A stretch of 64,000 nt of DNA from Closterium sp. NIES-65 (GCA_948144175.1 CANXME010002051.1:186001-250000), one strand, 5' to 3'; numbered from the stretch's first letter, positions 1 through 10,540 are shown. Numbers and translations: made by a program. Notes: generated by a model not told the origin, from the letters alone.

Positions 1-3000
1 CAGTAGCAAGCAGACGCGTGACAGTAGGACTGGCAGCGCGTAGAGAGTCCGACTCAGGGTTGGCAAGCGCAGGAAGAGAGGACTCAGGAGGAGAAGGCAA
101 AGGGGCACGCAGAGGAGCAGTGGACGGACGCAGAGACATCCGGTGCGTGCCAGGGACAGGAGGAGGACGCTGACGCGAGCCGCGACCACTAGCGCGAGCA
201 GCACGAACCGGCGACGCGGGACGAGACGCAGGCTCACGACGCTCAGCAAGACCTCCAGTAGGACCAGTGTAAGGAGAGGGAGCAGGCAGAGGAGAGGAAG
301 GCTCCAACAGTGACTGCGACTGGACAGGCTGTGGACACTCTACCAAAGGAGAAAGACCAAGAACCTGCTGTAGGAGCGGAACGAAGTACGGCCGAGGCCG
401 CGCGGCAGCTCCAGACTCAGCAGGGACAGCACCAGCACCCTCAGCGACAGCACCAGCGCCACCAACACCTCCAGCGGCAGGACCTCCAGCAGCACCAGCA
501 GCAGAACCACCGCCAGGACAGACAGCAGTAGTCTCAGCACCAACACCCTCAGCAGCTCCAGCTCCAGTAGGACCCGCAGGCCCAGCAGCTCCGGGACCGG
601 CAGCACCAGCACCCTCGACGGTCGACGAAGCTCCAGCTCCAGCAGCACTCCTCCAGCGGCGAGCAAACCACTCGCGCAGCTCCTGTGGAGAGAGGGGCTC
701 CCGGCGAGACGCAGCAGCAGGAGAAACCCCAGGCTCAGCAGCTCCAGACTCAGCACCCCCAGGCACAGCAGCTCCAGACGTAGCACCCCTAGGCTCAGCA
801 GCTCCAGACTCAGCACCTCCAGGCTCAGCAGCTCCAGACTCAGCACCCCCAGACTCAGTAGCTCCAGCTCCAGTAGGACTCGCAGGCCCAGCAGCTCCGG
901 GACCGGCAGCACCCTCAGCAGGCGAAGAAGCTCCAGCTCCAGCAGCACGCCTCCAGCGGCGAGCAAACCACTCGCGCAGCTCCTGTGGAGAGAGCGGCTC
1001 CCGCCGAGACGGAAGAACCGGAGAGCCCCCAGGTCCAGCAGGCGCAGGCTCCGCACCTCCAGGCCCAGCACCCCCAGGCTCAGCAGCTCCTGACGTAGCA
1101 CCCTCCGGCTCAGCACCCCCCGGCTCAGCACCCCCAGACTCAGCACCCCCCGGCCTCGCACCCCCAGGCTCAGCACCCCCAGGCTCAGCACCCGCAGCAG
1201 GACCAGACTCAGCAGCAACATCGACTGGCTCGACCGTGTCTACCTGGGACACACCTGAAGGGGCAGGAACCTGAGGGGGGAGGGGGTCTACCGGGGGGGG
1301 AACTGGTACCAGGAAGTCCGGTGGGGGGGGGAGGGAAGGAGTACGGTAGGGGAAGAGGCGGTAGAAGGGGACTGACTCGTCGAACGTGACGTCCTGGGAG
1401 GACAGAACACGACGAGAGGAGGGGTGGTAGAACTGCCACCCTGGAGCGTCAGGGGGGAAGCCAAGGAAGACACAGGGAGCAGCACGGGGGGACAGCTTGT
1501 CCGCAGACAAGTCGCGGACAAACGCCCGAGATCCCCAGACACGGAACGCAGACGCATCGCCGACCTTCCCCGTCCACAGTAACACTGGGGACATCGCGGG
1601 CCGAGAGACCCTGGGGTGAAGGTTGAGCTGATGCGCCGCGTACCGAACCGCAAACGGCCACAGAAAATGGGGGGCAGCCGCATGCATCATGGACGTACGA
1701 GCGACATCCATGACCATGCCAATGCGGCGCTCAGCAATCCCATTTTGCTGTGGAGAGTCCGGAAGCGTAAAGGTCTGGCGGATCCCCTGTGCACGACAGT
1801 AGTCTCGCAGAAGGCGAGAGGAGAACTCCCCACCTCGGTCAGAGTGCAGACGCAGAACAGGAAAGTCCGAGCCGAAGCTCCTCCTGAGCTGGAGACGAGC
1901 CTCGCGGATCCAGTCGATCAGCACCTCAGTGACAGCACCCTTGCTGCGCAAGGGGAAGACTGAGGTGTAACGCGAGTAGTCGTCAACCACCAACAGGAAG
2001 TAGCGCTCGTGACCCTGCCCACGGACGGGGGCCGGGCCCCACACGTCCATGTGAAGCGTCTGCAGAGGAGCCACTGTCGGGGGAAACTGGGAGGAGTGAG
2101 GAGCAGCCCTGAGGCGCCCCTCGACACAGGGGACACAGGAAGGTCCTGGTCCCGAAGGAAGGGGAGGGAGAGACTGGGGAAGACCAGAGACAAGGACACG
2201 GGAAGCCATGCCCCGAAGACGGGGCAAGGAGGGGTGGCCTAGACGGTGGTGCCACAGAAGAGTCTCGTGAGACAGGAGGCGACACGAACATGGGGCAGAC
2301 TCAGGACCAGACCTGGACGCAGCAGAAAACACCTGACCCGACGCTGCTACCTGACCGGACGCGGGGACAGGAGGAGACTCAGTGGTCAGGGTGTAGAAGC
2401 TCGACCCCGGCCGATGCGAGAACGTGGCCAGGTGCCGGCCTGTGCGTGCGTTCGTGCAGTGGGTCACCCGCTGACTCGCAGGAGTGAACTGGTGAACCCC
2501 CGCATCCTGTAGGTCTGCACCACTCACCAAGTTCGTCGAGAACGAGGGGAGGTACAGGCCAGACAGGGTGCCCGAGGGGGCAGCCGGACACGGGAGGACA
2601 GTGGAGAAGTGAGCGAGGACAGGACCCCCAGAGGGGTCAGCCAGGGAGACAGCAACCGGCCGACCAAGCGGCGTGAGTGTGGTGCGGTCCCGAAAGAAGG
2701 AGCGAGAAGCCCCAGAGTCAAGTGTAAAGGTGAGGGAGGCCGAAGCCAACGCGGTACCTGAGAGCGCAGCCTCACCCGCACCTGAGGAAGCAGACTCACT
2801 AGCACCTAGAGCAGCAGCCGCACCTGTACCTGGAGCAGGAGACTCACTAGCACCCAGAGCAGCAGCCTCACCAGTAGCTAGAGCAGCAGGTCCTATACCT
2901 GGGTCAGGCGGGACGCACAGGTGACCGGCACGGTCAGCACTAGTAGGCAATGCATACATGGCAGTGAGAATAGCATCATAGTCAAGAGCATATATATCTA

Positions 3001-3388
3001 CCCTCTGCCTAAGCAACTCCACCCAGTCGGGGAGCTCAGCCTCGTCGCCAAACACGGTACGCCAGGCGTCGCTCAGACGGGCGAAGCAGCGGGACTGTGT
3101 ATGACTACGTGTCCCACAAGGCTGACCAGTCCGAGTACCAGTGCAAATCACGTAAGAGCAGCGAACAGCACTGAGAGACCCTCCACTCTGAGTGTACCAC
3201 TCACGAAGCTGGCGAGGCGTGAGAGACACGCGAGAGGGTCGCGGGAGCTGCATCTGGCCGCCACCACGAGTAGAAGCAGCAGGAGTGGAAGTAGGAGTAG
3301 CGTCGCCACCCCTACAGCCCCAACCAGCGTACCACTCACGCAGCTGCTGGGGCGTGAGGGACTCACGCAGGCGTCGCTGGGGCTGCAT
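1..3388 (-). CDS. Copia-type Gag-Pol polyprotein, partial (C-terminus beyond the window), apparently intact
   Basis: The frame is open from 3490 down to base 1; the first ATG is at 3386-3388 (next 3251-3253), after an in-frame TAG at 3491-3493. In order: two blocks containing LTPxQLREWY (3180-3360); a Cys/His-rich stretch ending RCFARL near 3080-3150; the aspartic protease motif LDSGASRS near 2702-2720; the GAG-pre-integrase motif LLWHHRLGHP near 2229-2258; integrase catalytic segments LHMDVWGP (about 2050), LHSDRGGEF (about 1840) and SPQQNGIAERR (about 1735). An Ala/Gly/Glu/Pro linker of some 350 residues (about 300-1240) follows, then the start of the region preceding reverse transcriptase (PESDSLRAASPTVTRL at 5-56). 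Reverse transcriptase and RNase H lie off the window. Because the frame never meets a stop it is easily missed by tools that need a closed ORF. The true Gag start is unsure: a normal copia Gag would extend further upstream, past the TAG. Confidence 0.85.
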   Translation of the reverse strand, partial: MQPQRRLRESLTPQQLREWYAGWGCRGGDATPTSTPAASTRGGGQMQLPRPSRVSLTPRQLREWYTQSGGSLSAVRCSYVICTGTRTGQPCGTRSHTQSRCFARLSDAWRTVFGDEAELPDWVELLRQRVDIYALDYDAILTAMYALPTSADRAGHLCVPPDPGIGPAALATGEAAALGASESPAPGTGAAAALGASESASSGAGEAALSGTALASASLTFTLDSGASRSFFRDRTTLTPLGRPVAVSLADPSGGPVLAHFSTVLPCPAAPSGTLSGLYLPSFSTNLVSGADLQDAGVHQFTPASQRVTHCTNARTGRHLATFSHRPGSSFYTLTTESPPVPASGQVAASGQVFSAASRSGPESAPCSCRLLSHETLLWHHRLGHPSLPRLRGMASRVLVSGLPQSLPPLPSGPGPSCVPCVEGRLRAAPHSSQFPPTVAPLQTLHMDVWGPAPVRGQGHERYFLLVVDDYSRYTSVFPLRSKGAVTEVLIDWIREARLQLRRSFGSDFPVLRLHSDRGGEFSSRLLRDYCRAQGIRQTFTLPDSPQQNGIAERRIGMVMDVARTSMMHAAAPHFLWPFAVRYAAHQLNLHPRVSRPAMSPVLLWTGKVGDASAFRVWGSRAFVRDLSADKLSPRAAPCVFLGFPPDAPGWQFYHPSSRRVLSSQDVTFDESVPFYRLFPYRTPSLPPPPDFLVPVPPPVDPLPPQVPAPSGVSQVDTVEPVDVAAESGPAAGAEPGGAEPGGARPGGAESGGAEPGGAEPEGATSGAAEPGGAGPGGAEPAPAGPGGSPVLPSRREPLSPQELREWFARRWRRAAGAGASSPAEGAAGPGAAGPASPTGAGATESGGAESGAAEPGGAESGAAEPRGATSGAAVPGGAESGAAEPGVSPAAASRREPLSPQELREWFARRWRSAAGAGASSTVEGAGAAGPGAAGPAGPTGAGAAEGVGAETTAVCPGGGSAAGAAGGPAAGGVGGAGAVAEGAGAVPAESGAAARPRPYFVPLLQQVLGLSPLVECPQPVQSQSLLEPSSPLPAPSPYTGPTGGLAERREPASRPASPVRAARASGRGSRQRPPPVPGTHRMSLRPSTAPLRAPLPSPPESSLPALANPESDSLRAASPTVTRLLAT

Positions 3389-3534
3389 CTGGCTCCGCAA
3401 GTAGAAGCAGGAGCAGGACTAGCAGCAGGAAGGCAGGCAGCCAGGCAAGCCAAAAGGCAGGCAGGCAGGCAAGCAGGCGACGTGAGCGTGCTAGCAGGGC
3501 AAGAGCTCACCAGTGGTGGGAAGAGTAGGCTCGA

Positions 3535-3780
3535 CGACTCAGCGGCTCGGCAGCTCGGCGGCTCGGCGGCTCGGGCGACTCGGGCGGCTCGGCGGCAAGG
3601 CGGCTCGGCAGCAACTGCAGCTCAGCAGCTCGGTGACTCGGCGGCTCGGCGGCAGGGAGGCTCGGCAGCAACTGCAGCTCAGCAGCTCAGCGACCCGGCG
3701 GCTCGGCGGCAGGGCGGCTCGGCTGCTGGGCGGCTCGGGTGCAGGGCGGCTCGGCGGTGGGGCGGCTCGGCTGCTGCAGG
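3535..3780. repeat. GC-rich simple tandem repeat in El1 leader (CGGCTCGGCGG type)
   Basis: Imperfect repeats of CGGCTCGGCGGC with interspersed CAGCAACTGCAGCTCAGCAGCTC copies lie just upstream of the El1 coding frame. The blocks at about 3608-3635 and 3666-3693 are near-identical. A shorter GGCAGGCAGGCAAGCAGGC run at 3430-3480 lies inside the coding frame. Confidence 0.75.
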
Positions 3781-3889
3781 TGAGCGATGAAGGAGGAGGA
3801 GAAGCAGGGGAGGCCACACACCTGCCACCCCTCTGCTGGCCTCTCAGGTCGCCTCGACAGGCGACGGGAAAAGGGGGGGTGGGTGGTGG

Positions 3890-4540
3890 GGGCCGGTAGG
3901 TGCAGCGGCGGGGCCAGCAGGTGCAGTTGCGGGGCCGGTAGAAGGGGACGGCAGGAGCCGTCAGGAGGGGACGGCGGGGCCGTCAGGAAGGGACGGCGGG
4001 GCCGTCACGAAGGGACGGCGGGGCCGTCAGGAGGCGACCGGGCCTTGACGGGGGCAGGCGGCGGGGCCGCGTAAGGGCCTGGGCGGGGCCGCGACAGAGC
4101 CGTCGGCGGGGCCGCGTGAAAGCCGGGGCGGGGCCGCGTAGAAGCCGGGGCGGGGCCGCGCGAGAGCAGGCGGCGGGGCCGCGAAGGAGCCGGGGCGGGG
4201 CCGCGTGAGAGCAGGCGGCGGGGCCGCGTAAGGGCCTGGGCGGGGCCGCGACAAAGCCGTCGGCGGGGCCGCGTGAAAGCCGGGGCGGGGCCGCGTAGAA
4301 GCCGGGGCGGGGCCGCGCGAGAGCAGGCGGCGGGGCCGCGAAGGAGCCGGGGCGGGGCCGCGTGAGAGCAGGCGGCGGGGCCGCGTAAAGGCCGGGGCGG
4401 GGCCGCGACAGAGCCTGCTGCGGGGCCGCGTGAGAGCCGGCGACGGGGCCGCGTAAGGGCCGGCGGCGGGGCCCCGTCAGAGAGGGCGGCGGGGCCGCGT
4501 CAGTGAAAGCGGCGGGGCCGCAGGGAAAATGACGACCCGA
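3890..4540. repeat. Higher-order tandem repeat in El1 leader: roughly 20-bp units built into 157-bp blocks
   Basis: The basic unit is about 20 bp around the core GGCGGGGCCGCG. From 4071 the units are arranged in a larger period: the marker GTAAGGGCCTGGG starts at 4071 and 4228 and a variant (GTAAAGGCCGGGG) at 4385, exactly 157 bp apart, with matching order of sub-unit variants in between. A related array with about 22-bp units (GGGACGGCGGGGCCGTCA) occupies 3950-4030. The array lies between the primer-binding site and the first coding blocks, so it would be transcribed as part of the 5' leader. Confidence 0.85.
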
Positions 4541-4610
4541 GGGGTCGCTAAAAAAAATCGCGCCTCGGGGGGCGCTTCGGTGGGCCCAAAAAAAACGGTC
4601 CGTAGAAGGA

Positions 4611-4624
4611 CCCGCTCTATACCA
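4611..4624 (-). promoter_or_regulatory. Primer-binding site of El1 (initiator-Met type)
   Basis: On the minus strand the LTR end ...TTCTCACA is followed at once by TGGTATAGAGCGGG, close to the plant initiator-Met primer site TGGTATCAGAGC with one base missing. Confidence 0.7.
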
Positions 4625-4756
4625 TGTGAGAATAAGCGAACAGGAATGAATGAACTAGCAGTGAAATGAGTACAAGTAGGAAACCCTAGAATTGTGTACC
4701 CCCTATAGGCTAACCCACTGTAGCCTACACAAGCAGAACATATATAATGTTTGACA
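4625..4756 (-). repeat. 5' LTR of El1 (132 bp, copia-B)
   Basis: On the minus strand it begins TGTCAAACATT and ends TTCTCACA, with the standard TG...CA ends. Full-length relatives occur at 31953-32079, 40201-40328 and 57157-57292, which share the TGTGTAGGC, GGGGTA and ACTTGTACTCA blocks. Confidence 0.85.
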
Positions 4757-4923
4757 CGAATTTCTTATCAACACCTGAGATTGGACGGGAATTTCGACTA
4801 AGGGAGAATTACGCGACCTACAAAATCAGCGCTCGTCATTTCTCCAGTCGATTCGACTCTTAGTATGACGACCAGCGCCTAGAATTCAATCATTTCGTCG
4901 CAAATCTTCCTGTAAATCGTCAA

Positions 4924-5910
4924 ATGGAGGAAAATTGTGATAATTCCGTGCGAAAAATTACGGAGTTACACATCGGCCTGGACCAGATGCGGGCGGCACT
5001 CCAGCGAATAGAGGCGCTTCTCGCAAACCAGTCAGCACCCGCCATAGCAGCAGCGAACGCAGCAGCGAATGCAGCAACAACGGGAGCAGTAGCAGCGGCG
5101 ACACCGACACTTCACCCAGCAGCAGCGGCAATGGCTACAGTGAATCTTGAGGCGGCACGTCCGAGGCAACCGGAGACGCTCAATTTACTTCCGAGGCGGC
5201 ACGTCCGAGGCACCGACGCGCGTCGATTCATTGCGACCCTCGAAATTTACTTCGAGGCCGTTGGCTGTACGACCCCGTCACACGATGCAATGCAGATTCG
5301 GCTCGCAGCAACACTGTTACGAGGCCCGGCGCTCGAGTGGATTTACAATAGCAACGAGGTCCGAGGCGAGGGGTCATGGATGCAGTTTCGGGAAGCTTTA
5401 ATTGAACGTTTTGAACCAATCAACTCCAGCTACATGTCGCGGCAGCAGATTCATCGGCATAAACAGTTCGGCAGTGTCACACAGTACACTCAGCAGATGG
5501 AGAGCCTCTTCAACCGAATTACCGACCTGACCAAAGGGGAAAAAATCAAAGCGTATACTGAGGGGCTAAAGATGGAAGTCCGCCAATAGGTGATTGCCGC
5601 GAACTACAACAACTACCGCGACATGGTGTGTGCAGCAGAGAGATTCGATGCGCTGATGCGAGATCAACCCGAGACACAACGCCACATGCCGAACAGATCA
5701 TTCAACATAGAGTGATTGGCACCACCCACGACCGCCGACCTGATGGATATCGACAAGATCGACGCGAAGCAGCGGCCGACAAAATATGAGAAGTGCGAAT
5801 TTTGTGGCGCAGCAGGACATTGATTCTTAGCCTGTTGGAAAATGAAATAGGCACGATGGCGCGAATTTAAAACGCCACGACCAACCGGCAACAGGGGAAA
5901 TCGTCGAGAC
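4924..5910 (+). pseudogene. Gypsy Gag, broken by stops
   Basis: The first 221 codons are open: an N-terminal coiled segment (LDQMRAALQRIEALLANQ), an Ala-rich stretch, then a retrotransposon Gag capsid-like domain with RFIATLEIYFEAVG, ALEWIYN and FREALIERFEP. TAG at 5587-5589 ends the frame. The same frame continues after it with DMVCAAERFDALMRDQPE and a zinc knuckle CEFCGAAGH...ACW near 5796-5836 that contains a TGA. At least four more stops follow. The order capsid then CCHC knuckle is typical of Ty3/gypsy. Confidence 0.75.
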
Positions 5911-6264
5911 AAATAGAGGCTCCGCGAAACAAGACTCTGCATTGACCGAGAAACTCCAGCCGAACACCCGCGAGAGTAAGAATATTCCCTCTCGAGGTTT
6001 TCAAGCATTTAAAACATTCAGGGGAGATTTCGAGGCCAAGAAAAAGCATTCAGACATTATTCAGGTACCTGAGAAGTTGGGCAAACCACTCCGGAGCGTT
6101 GAAAAAGGTCGTGCGTTCCAACGAGTTACTATTCTCTCCCCACAGCATAGTGTTAAGGCTCCCCATTGCCCACAGGAGAAGCCTACACATCTGCAAAGGC
6201 TTAGGGGAAGGTTCCAGGCCAAGACGAAGCTAAATCGGCCTCAGATAAATCTAACCCTACTCAG

Positions 6265-7800
6265 TTGAAAATTGATATGGAGTCAGCAGCTTCGAGCGCA
6301 GGACCGAGGGATGATCTATTTGTCGTACCCTACGATCCTATAAGCGAGACCATCTACGGTTACTCGGAGCAGCAACAACCACTAGTACTCGAGGTGATCT
6401 GCAACCGGCGACGCCTCCAGGCACTGGTGGAGAGCGGTGCGTCTCACTCGGTGTGCGACCGCGGGACGCTGGAGAAAATTGGAGAACCTTCCGAGAAGAT
6501 CAAGTTCACGGCAATGATGGTGGACAGTATGAAACTTCCCATCCACGGCGAGGTATCCATTGCAGCTGCACATAGGGGCGCTGAGGTGGAAGCCGACATT
6601 GTCGATCACGAACATCAAGGGTTTAGATTTCATCCTGGGGCAAGATTTCCTGAAGCGGTTCAACCCCAAGATCGACTGGGTCAACAGGAAGGCGTGCATC
6701 TACAACAACGGGAAACCAGTGGAGCTGCGAAGCTGGACGGATACAGGGAGCGTTCCTGAAACGACACTGGCACAGTTCGAACGGACGATGAACGAGAATA
6801 ACACGGGTTACTTAGCACTGGTTATGGCAGCAGCAGAGGAGGAGAAGCCGAGTTCGGAGCTACCTGCAGCAGTGAAGGAGGTTTTGGAGCAGTACAAGGA
6901 TATAATGCCCGACGACCTACCCACAGACGTACCTCCAGCACGCACCCACAAGCACGAGATCGTGGAGGAACCAGGTGCGAAACCCGTCTCACGTGCACCA
7001 TACCGACTGAGTCCGACCGAACTAACAGACATGAAGAAACCGATAGAGTATCTACTGGACAGACAACTGATTCGCCCATCCACCACTCCCTACGGTGCAC
7101 CAGTTCTCTTCACTCCAAAACTAGACGGCAATTTACGGATGTGCATCGACTACCGTGCACTAAACAAACAGACAGTTAAGAAAAAATACCCCATACCGTG
7201 CATAGACGACCTACTGGACCAATTGCGTGGTGCAACAGTCTTTTCGAAGCTGGACCTACTGTCGGGTTACTAGCAGATCAAGCTGGCAAACAACTCGGTC
7301 CACAAGACGGCGTTCCGTACCAGATACGGCTCCTACGAATGCTTGGTGATGCCGCTCGGACATTGCAACGCACCAGCAACGTTCCAGGCGGAGATGAATC
7401 ACATCTTACAGCCCCTATTGGACCAATGCCTGATGGTGTACCCGTACGACATTCTCATCTACTCCAAGAACATGAAGGAGCACGCGGAGCATCTACGGAA
7501 GGTGTTCGAGATCCTGGGGAAAAACAAGTTCTACGTGAAGTTGTCGAAGAGCGACTTTGCACTGAAGAAGGTGCATTTTCTCGGGCACATGGTGAGTGCC
7601 GAGGGCGTACACGTGGACCCGCGGAAGATTGAAGCCGTTAAGAAGTGGATAGTACCGGAGAACGTGAAGGAGTTGCAGTACCTAGGCTTCGCCAACTATT
7701 ACAACAGGTTCGTGCCGCAGTATGCTAAGATAGCAGGGCCACTGACCGCCCTACTGAAAAAGGATACGCCCTACAAATGGGATACTCCTCATCCCTGGGC
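6265..7800 (+). pseudogene. Gypsy protease-reverse transcriptase, broken
   Basis: The protease segment (6265-6600) carries ALVESGASHSV where the family has VDSGAS, so the catalytic Asp is Glu (6430-6432). A frameshift near 6600 moves the reading to the frame containing [11 protein letters not shown]. Reverse transcriptase follows with [36 protein letters not shown] and [10 protein letters not shown]; a TAG at 7271-7273 interrupts the last motif. Beyond it come LVMPLGHCNAPATFQ and VYPYDILIYS. The latter is the YxDD box with the first Asp changed to Tyr (7444-7446). The frame then covers the thumb region to PYKWD and is lost at about 7800. Two catalytic residues are therefore mutated in addition to the stop and the shift. 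Confidence 0.85.
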
Positions 7801-9925
7801 TGAGCCGGGAGCACTACTTTCTGCTGGTTGTTGACAACTACACGCGCTACACCATGGTGTTTCCCTTACGGCGCAAGGGCGACATCTGTCTTGTTTTGAT
7901 CCCTTGGATCCGCGCTGTTTTGTCGCTAGCTGAGCGCATAGTTCCGTCAGGAACTCCCGGTGCTCCGACTGCACTCTGGTCGTGGAGGTGAGTATTCCTT
8001 CGGTCTCCTTGAGGACTTTTGTCGTGAGGAGGGCATCACCCATTCGTTCACGCTTCTGCCTTCTCCACAACAGAATGGGATTGCTGAGCAGCGCATTGGC
8101 TTGATCACGGAGGTTGCTTGCACCTCCGTGATCCATGCGGCTTCTCTCCGTTTTATGTGGTTGTTTGCAGTCCGATACGCCGCGCATCAGCTCAACCTTT
8201 GGCCACGTGTCTTCGAGCCAGAGACCTCGCCTACACTGCATTGGATGGGGGAGGTTGGCGATGCGGCCGCGTTTTGGGTTTGGGGTTGATTGCCCTTGTC
8301 CGCGATACCACCGCGAACAAGCTCTCTTCTCGCACCGTTCGCTGCGTCTTCCTTGGATTTCCCACAGACACGCCTGGCTGACGGTTCTACCACCCAGCCA
8401 CGCGTCGTGTCCTGTCCTCTTATGACGTCACCTTTGACGAGTCAGTTTGCTACTACCGTCCCCTCCCCCACATGTCTTCTCCTGTCCCCCCGCCGCTCCT
8501 CTTCCTGGTTCTAGGTTAACCCCCGGTAGACCCCCATCCCCCTTTGCGTCCTGCTCCCTCAGGTGCGTCTGAGGTCACACCAACCCCCTTGGTTGATCCT
8601 ATTATGGCGACTTCCATTGTAACCTTACTCGTGCTGCTAGTCCTACTAACACACGTGTTCTAGCCACACTTGTCACTAACCCTACTTTTGAGTCTGCTAT
8701 TGCGTCTGCCTTAGTAACTGAGCTCGTTGACTTTGCTGTTGCGTTTCGTCTCGAATACGTCGCGACTCTTGTTACTGAGTCTGAGTTTGATTGTCCTCCA
8801 TCCGTCGGGGGTGAGTGTGCCCTTGGCACGGATGTCGTTGAGGACATGCAGTTTGAGCTCGAGTGTCTTGCGGCTGCTGTACCTCATTTCGTTGCCATGC
8901 TACTTGCCCCTGATGGAGACTCGGATGCACTAGACATCCTGACCCCGCGCTCTTACGCAGAGGCAATCACGGGTCGAAACTCCTCTCAGTGGCAGACATC
9001 CATGAACGCAGATATGGCATCCTAGAAGTCAACACACACCTATGTCGACGCATTTCCAGCTCCTAGGGCGAACATAGTCGATAGCATGTGGATTTTCAGG
9101 GTGAAGCGGCCTCGGGTTCTCCGTGTGTCTTCAAGGCGTGTTACGTTGCACGAGGCCTTCAGTTTGTGACTGGTGGTCGAATTCTTCCAGACCTTCTCCC
9201 CCACCTCGATGATGACCACTCGTTGGGTGTTACTAAACGTTGCAGCACAACGTGACTACGAGCTCCACTCGCTTGACTTCTCCACGGCCTTCCTGCAAGG
9301 CAGCCTTGACGAGGAGATTTGGTTGCGCCGTCCACCTAGTTTCATTGGGTTGTTTCCTGGGTGGTACCCATTGGAGCCTTCGGTGGCCAGTCTACAGACT
9401 CCGCCAGGCGCCTCGCCGACACACTGAGGATGGCGCTTGCGGCTCTTCGGTTTGCTCCTTCGATTGCTGACCCGTCACTCTTTCTGCGCACCAAATCTGC
9501 CACCATTCTACATTATCGTGTATGTCGACGACTTGGTCTTTGGAACTGCTGACACTGAGGCACTAGCCCTTGTGAAGGCGGAGCTGCAGAAGAGACACAC
9601 TTGCACTGACTTGGGTGAGCTACGCAACTGTCTTGGCTTGTAGATCATCCGGGACAGAGCAAGGCGTACCATCACACTAACTCGGTCACACAAGGTGCAG
9701 CAGCTCAATCAGCGCTTTGGCTTTTGGTTCTTCTTACAAAAGCCCACTCCTCTGCCTACGAGCCTCTCACTCTCGGCTCCACCTTCAGACGAGTCCATAG
9801 ATCCGAGTGGTTCGTATCCAGAGCTTGTGGGCTAGCTCATGTACCTAATGACGTGCACACGACCTGACCTTGCATACCGTCTCAGCATCCTCGCTCGCTT
9901 TGTTGCGCCCGGGAGACACAGGAAT
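7800..9925 (+). pseudogene. Copia-B pol fragment: integrase, linker and reverse transcriptase, heavily broken
   Basis: Starts with integrase text (EHYFLLVVDNYTRYT), continues with HSGRGGEYSFG (the catalytic SDRGGE has Gly for Asp), SPQQNGIAEQRIG and the core to AAHQLNLWPRV. A linker region (8300-8900), frame-broken, leads to reverse transcriptase: FFQTFSPTSMMTTRWVLL, SLDFSTAFLQGSL, YVDDLVFGTAD and ELVG-LMYLMTCTRPDLAYRLS. In-frame stops include TAG at 9023-9025, 9641-9643 and 9833-9835. The closest relatives in the window are El3 and El4, on the other strand. RNase H is missing; sequence similarity ends at GRHR near 9925. Confidence 0.8.
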
Positions 9926-9932
9926 ACCGCAG

Positions 9933-10540
9933 TTGGTCAACATCGGCCACACAAGTCAACGCCGACTTGGTGGTTGCCCGGTCGACCAAGTAACTTGGCG
10001 ACGAGGCTCCGTGGAGGTGCGCGACGGTCGCCCGGGCGGTTTTGGCAAAGCCGACCTCAAGGATGGTATCCCGAGGTCCACGTGGCAGATCAGGTGCAGT
10101 CGTGAACACGTGGTCGGCTTGGCGTCTGCGCTATGTTCGTGACGGGGCAGAGCACGCAAATTAACTGCAAGCACTTGCGAAGCGGGTGGGCTGCTGTCCT
10201 GCGGGTGCAACGCTGTGCAACCACCTTGCTGCAGCGTTGGCACGCCGTCGACTTTTAACGTTGGCAGGTCACCACTTTGCACTGCTGGAGCGCGGTCGAC
10301 CTTGTCGCGCTGGACCGCGGTCGACCATACTGTGCTGGCAGTCAACATGCCTGCTTCCTAGCATCCGATGTACTCAATGTTGCATTGCCTTGTTCACTTT
10401 TGCTAGTGAAAATCTTGCCAATTTCCCCCGTGAATGTGTGCGTAGAGAAAACACAAGCAAACACGCAAGGAACGCTACGATCACTCCTACGTCTGTGTCT
10501 TCCCCATAGTCTAGCTCCCGTTATAGTATCTATCTCCGCA
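9933..10540 (+). repeat. 3' part of a copia-A LTR
   Basis: Matches the second half of the El2 LTR: the block GTATCCCGAGGTC, the block TTGGCACGCCGTCGAC and the terminal CTCCCGTT...TCTCCGCA, ending at 10540. The first half of the LTR is absent, and the fragment joins the copia-B fragment directly. It has lost several GTCGAC sites and is older than the El2 LTRs. The next 101 bp (10541-10641) hold no gene, only GCACCCAT-type short repeats at the right end. Confidence 0.7.

Larger units (their letters stand above)
1..4756 (-). mobile_element. El1, Ty1/copia retrotransposon (copia-B family), 5' part, cut by the window edge
   Basis: Read on the minus strand this runs 5' LTR (4625-4756), primer-binding site, a repeat-rich GC leader (about 3535-4610) and a Gag-Pol frame that leaves the window at base 1 inside the region before reverse transcriptase. 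The order protease then integrase then long linker is that of Ty1/copia. The right flank starts CGAAT; the matching target duplication would lie beyond the left edge. It is the best preserved element here: no stop or frameshift was found in 3.4 kb of pol when every codon was read. It abuts the gypsy remnant at 4757, into which it probably inserted. Confidence 0.9.
4757..7800 (+). mobile_element. Ty3/gypsy remnant (gag, protease, start of reverse transcriptase)
   Basis: A plus-strand gypsy internal region whose own 5' LTR is missing. It begins directly at the El1 LTR and stops inside reverse transcriptase near 7800, where the frame passes abruptly into copia integrase sequence. The stretch 4757-4923 is an untranslated leader in which nothing else was recognised. 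Confidence 0.8.

Noticed and set aside
340-1221. A 293-residue Leu-rich minus-strand protein
   Set aside because: It is an out-of-frame reading of the Ala/Gly/Glu-rich linker of El1; the true frame is one base over and continuous with integrase.
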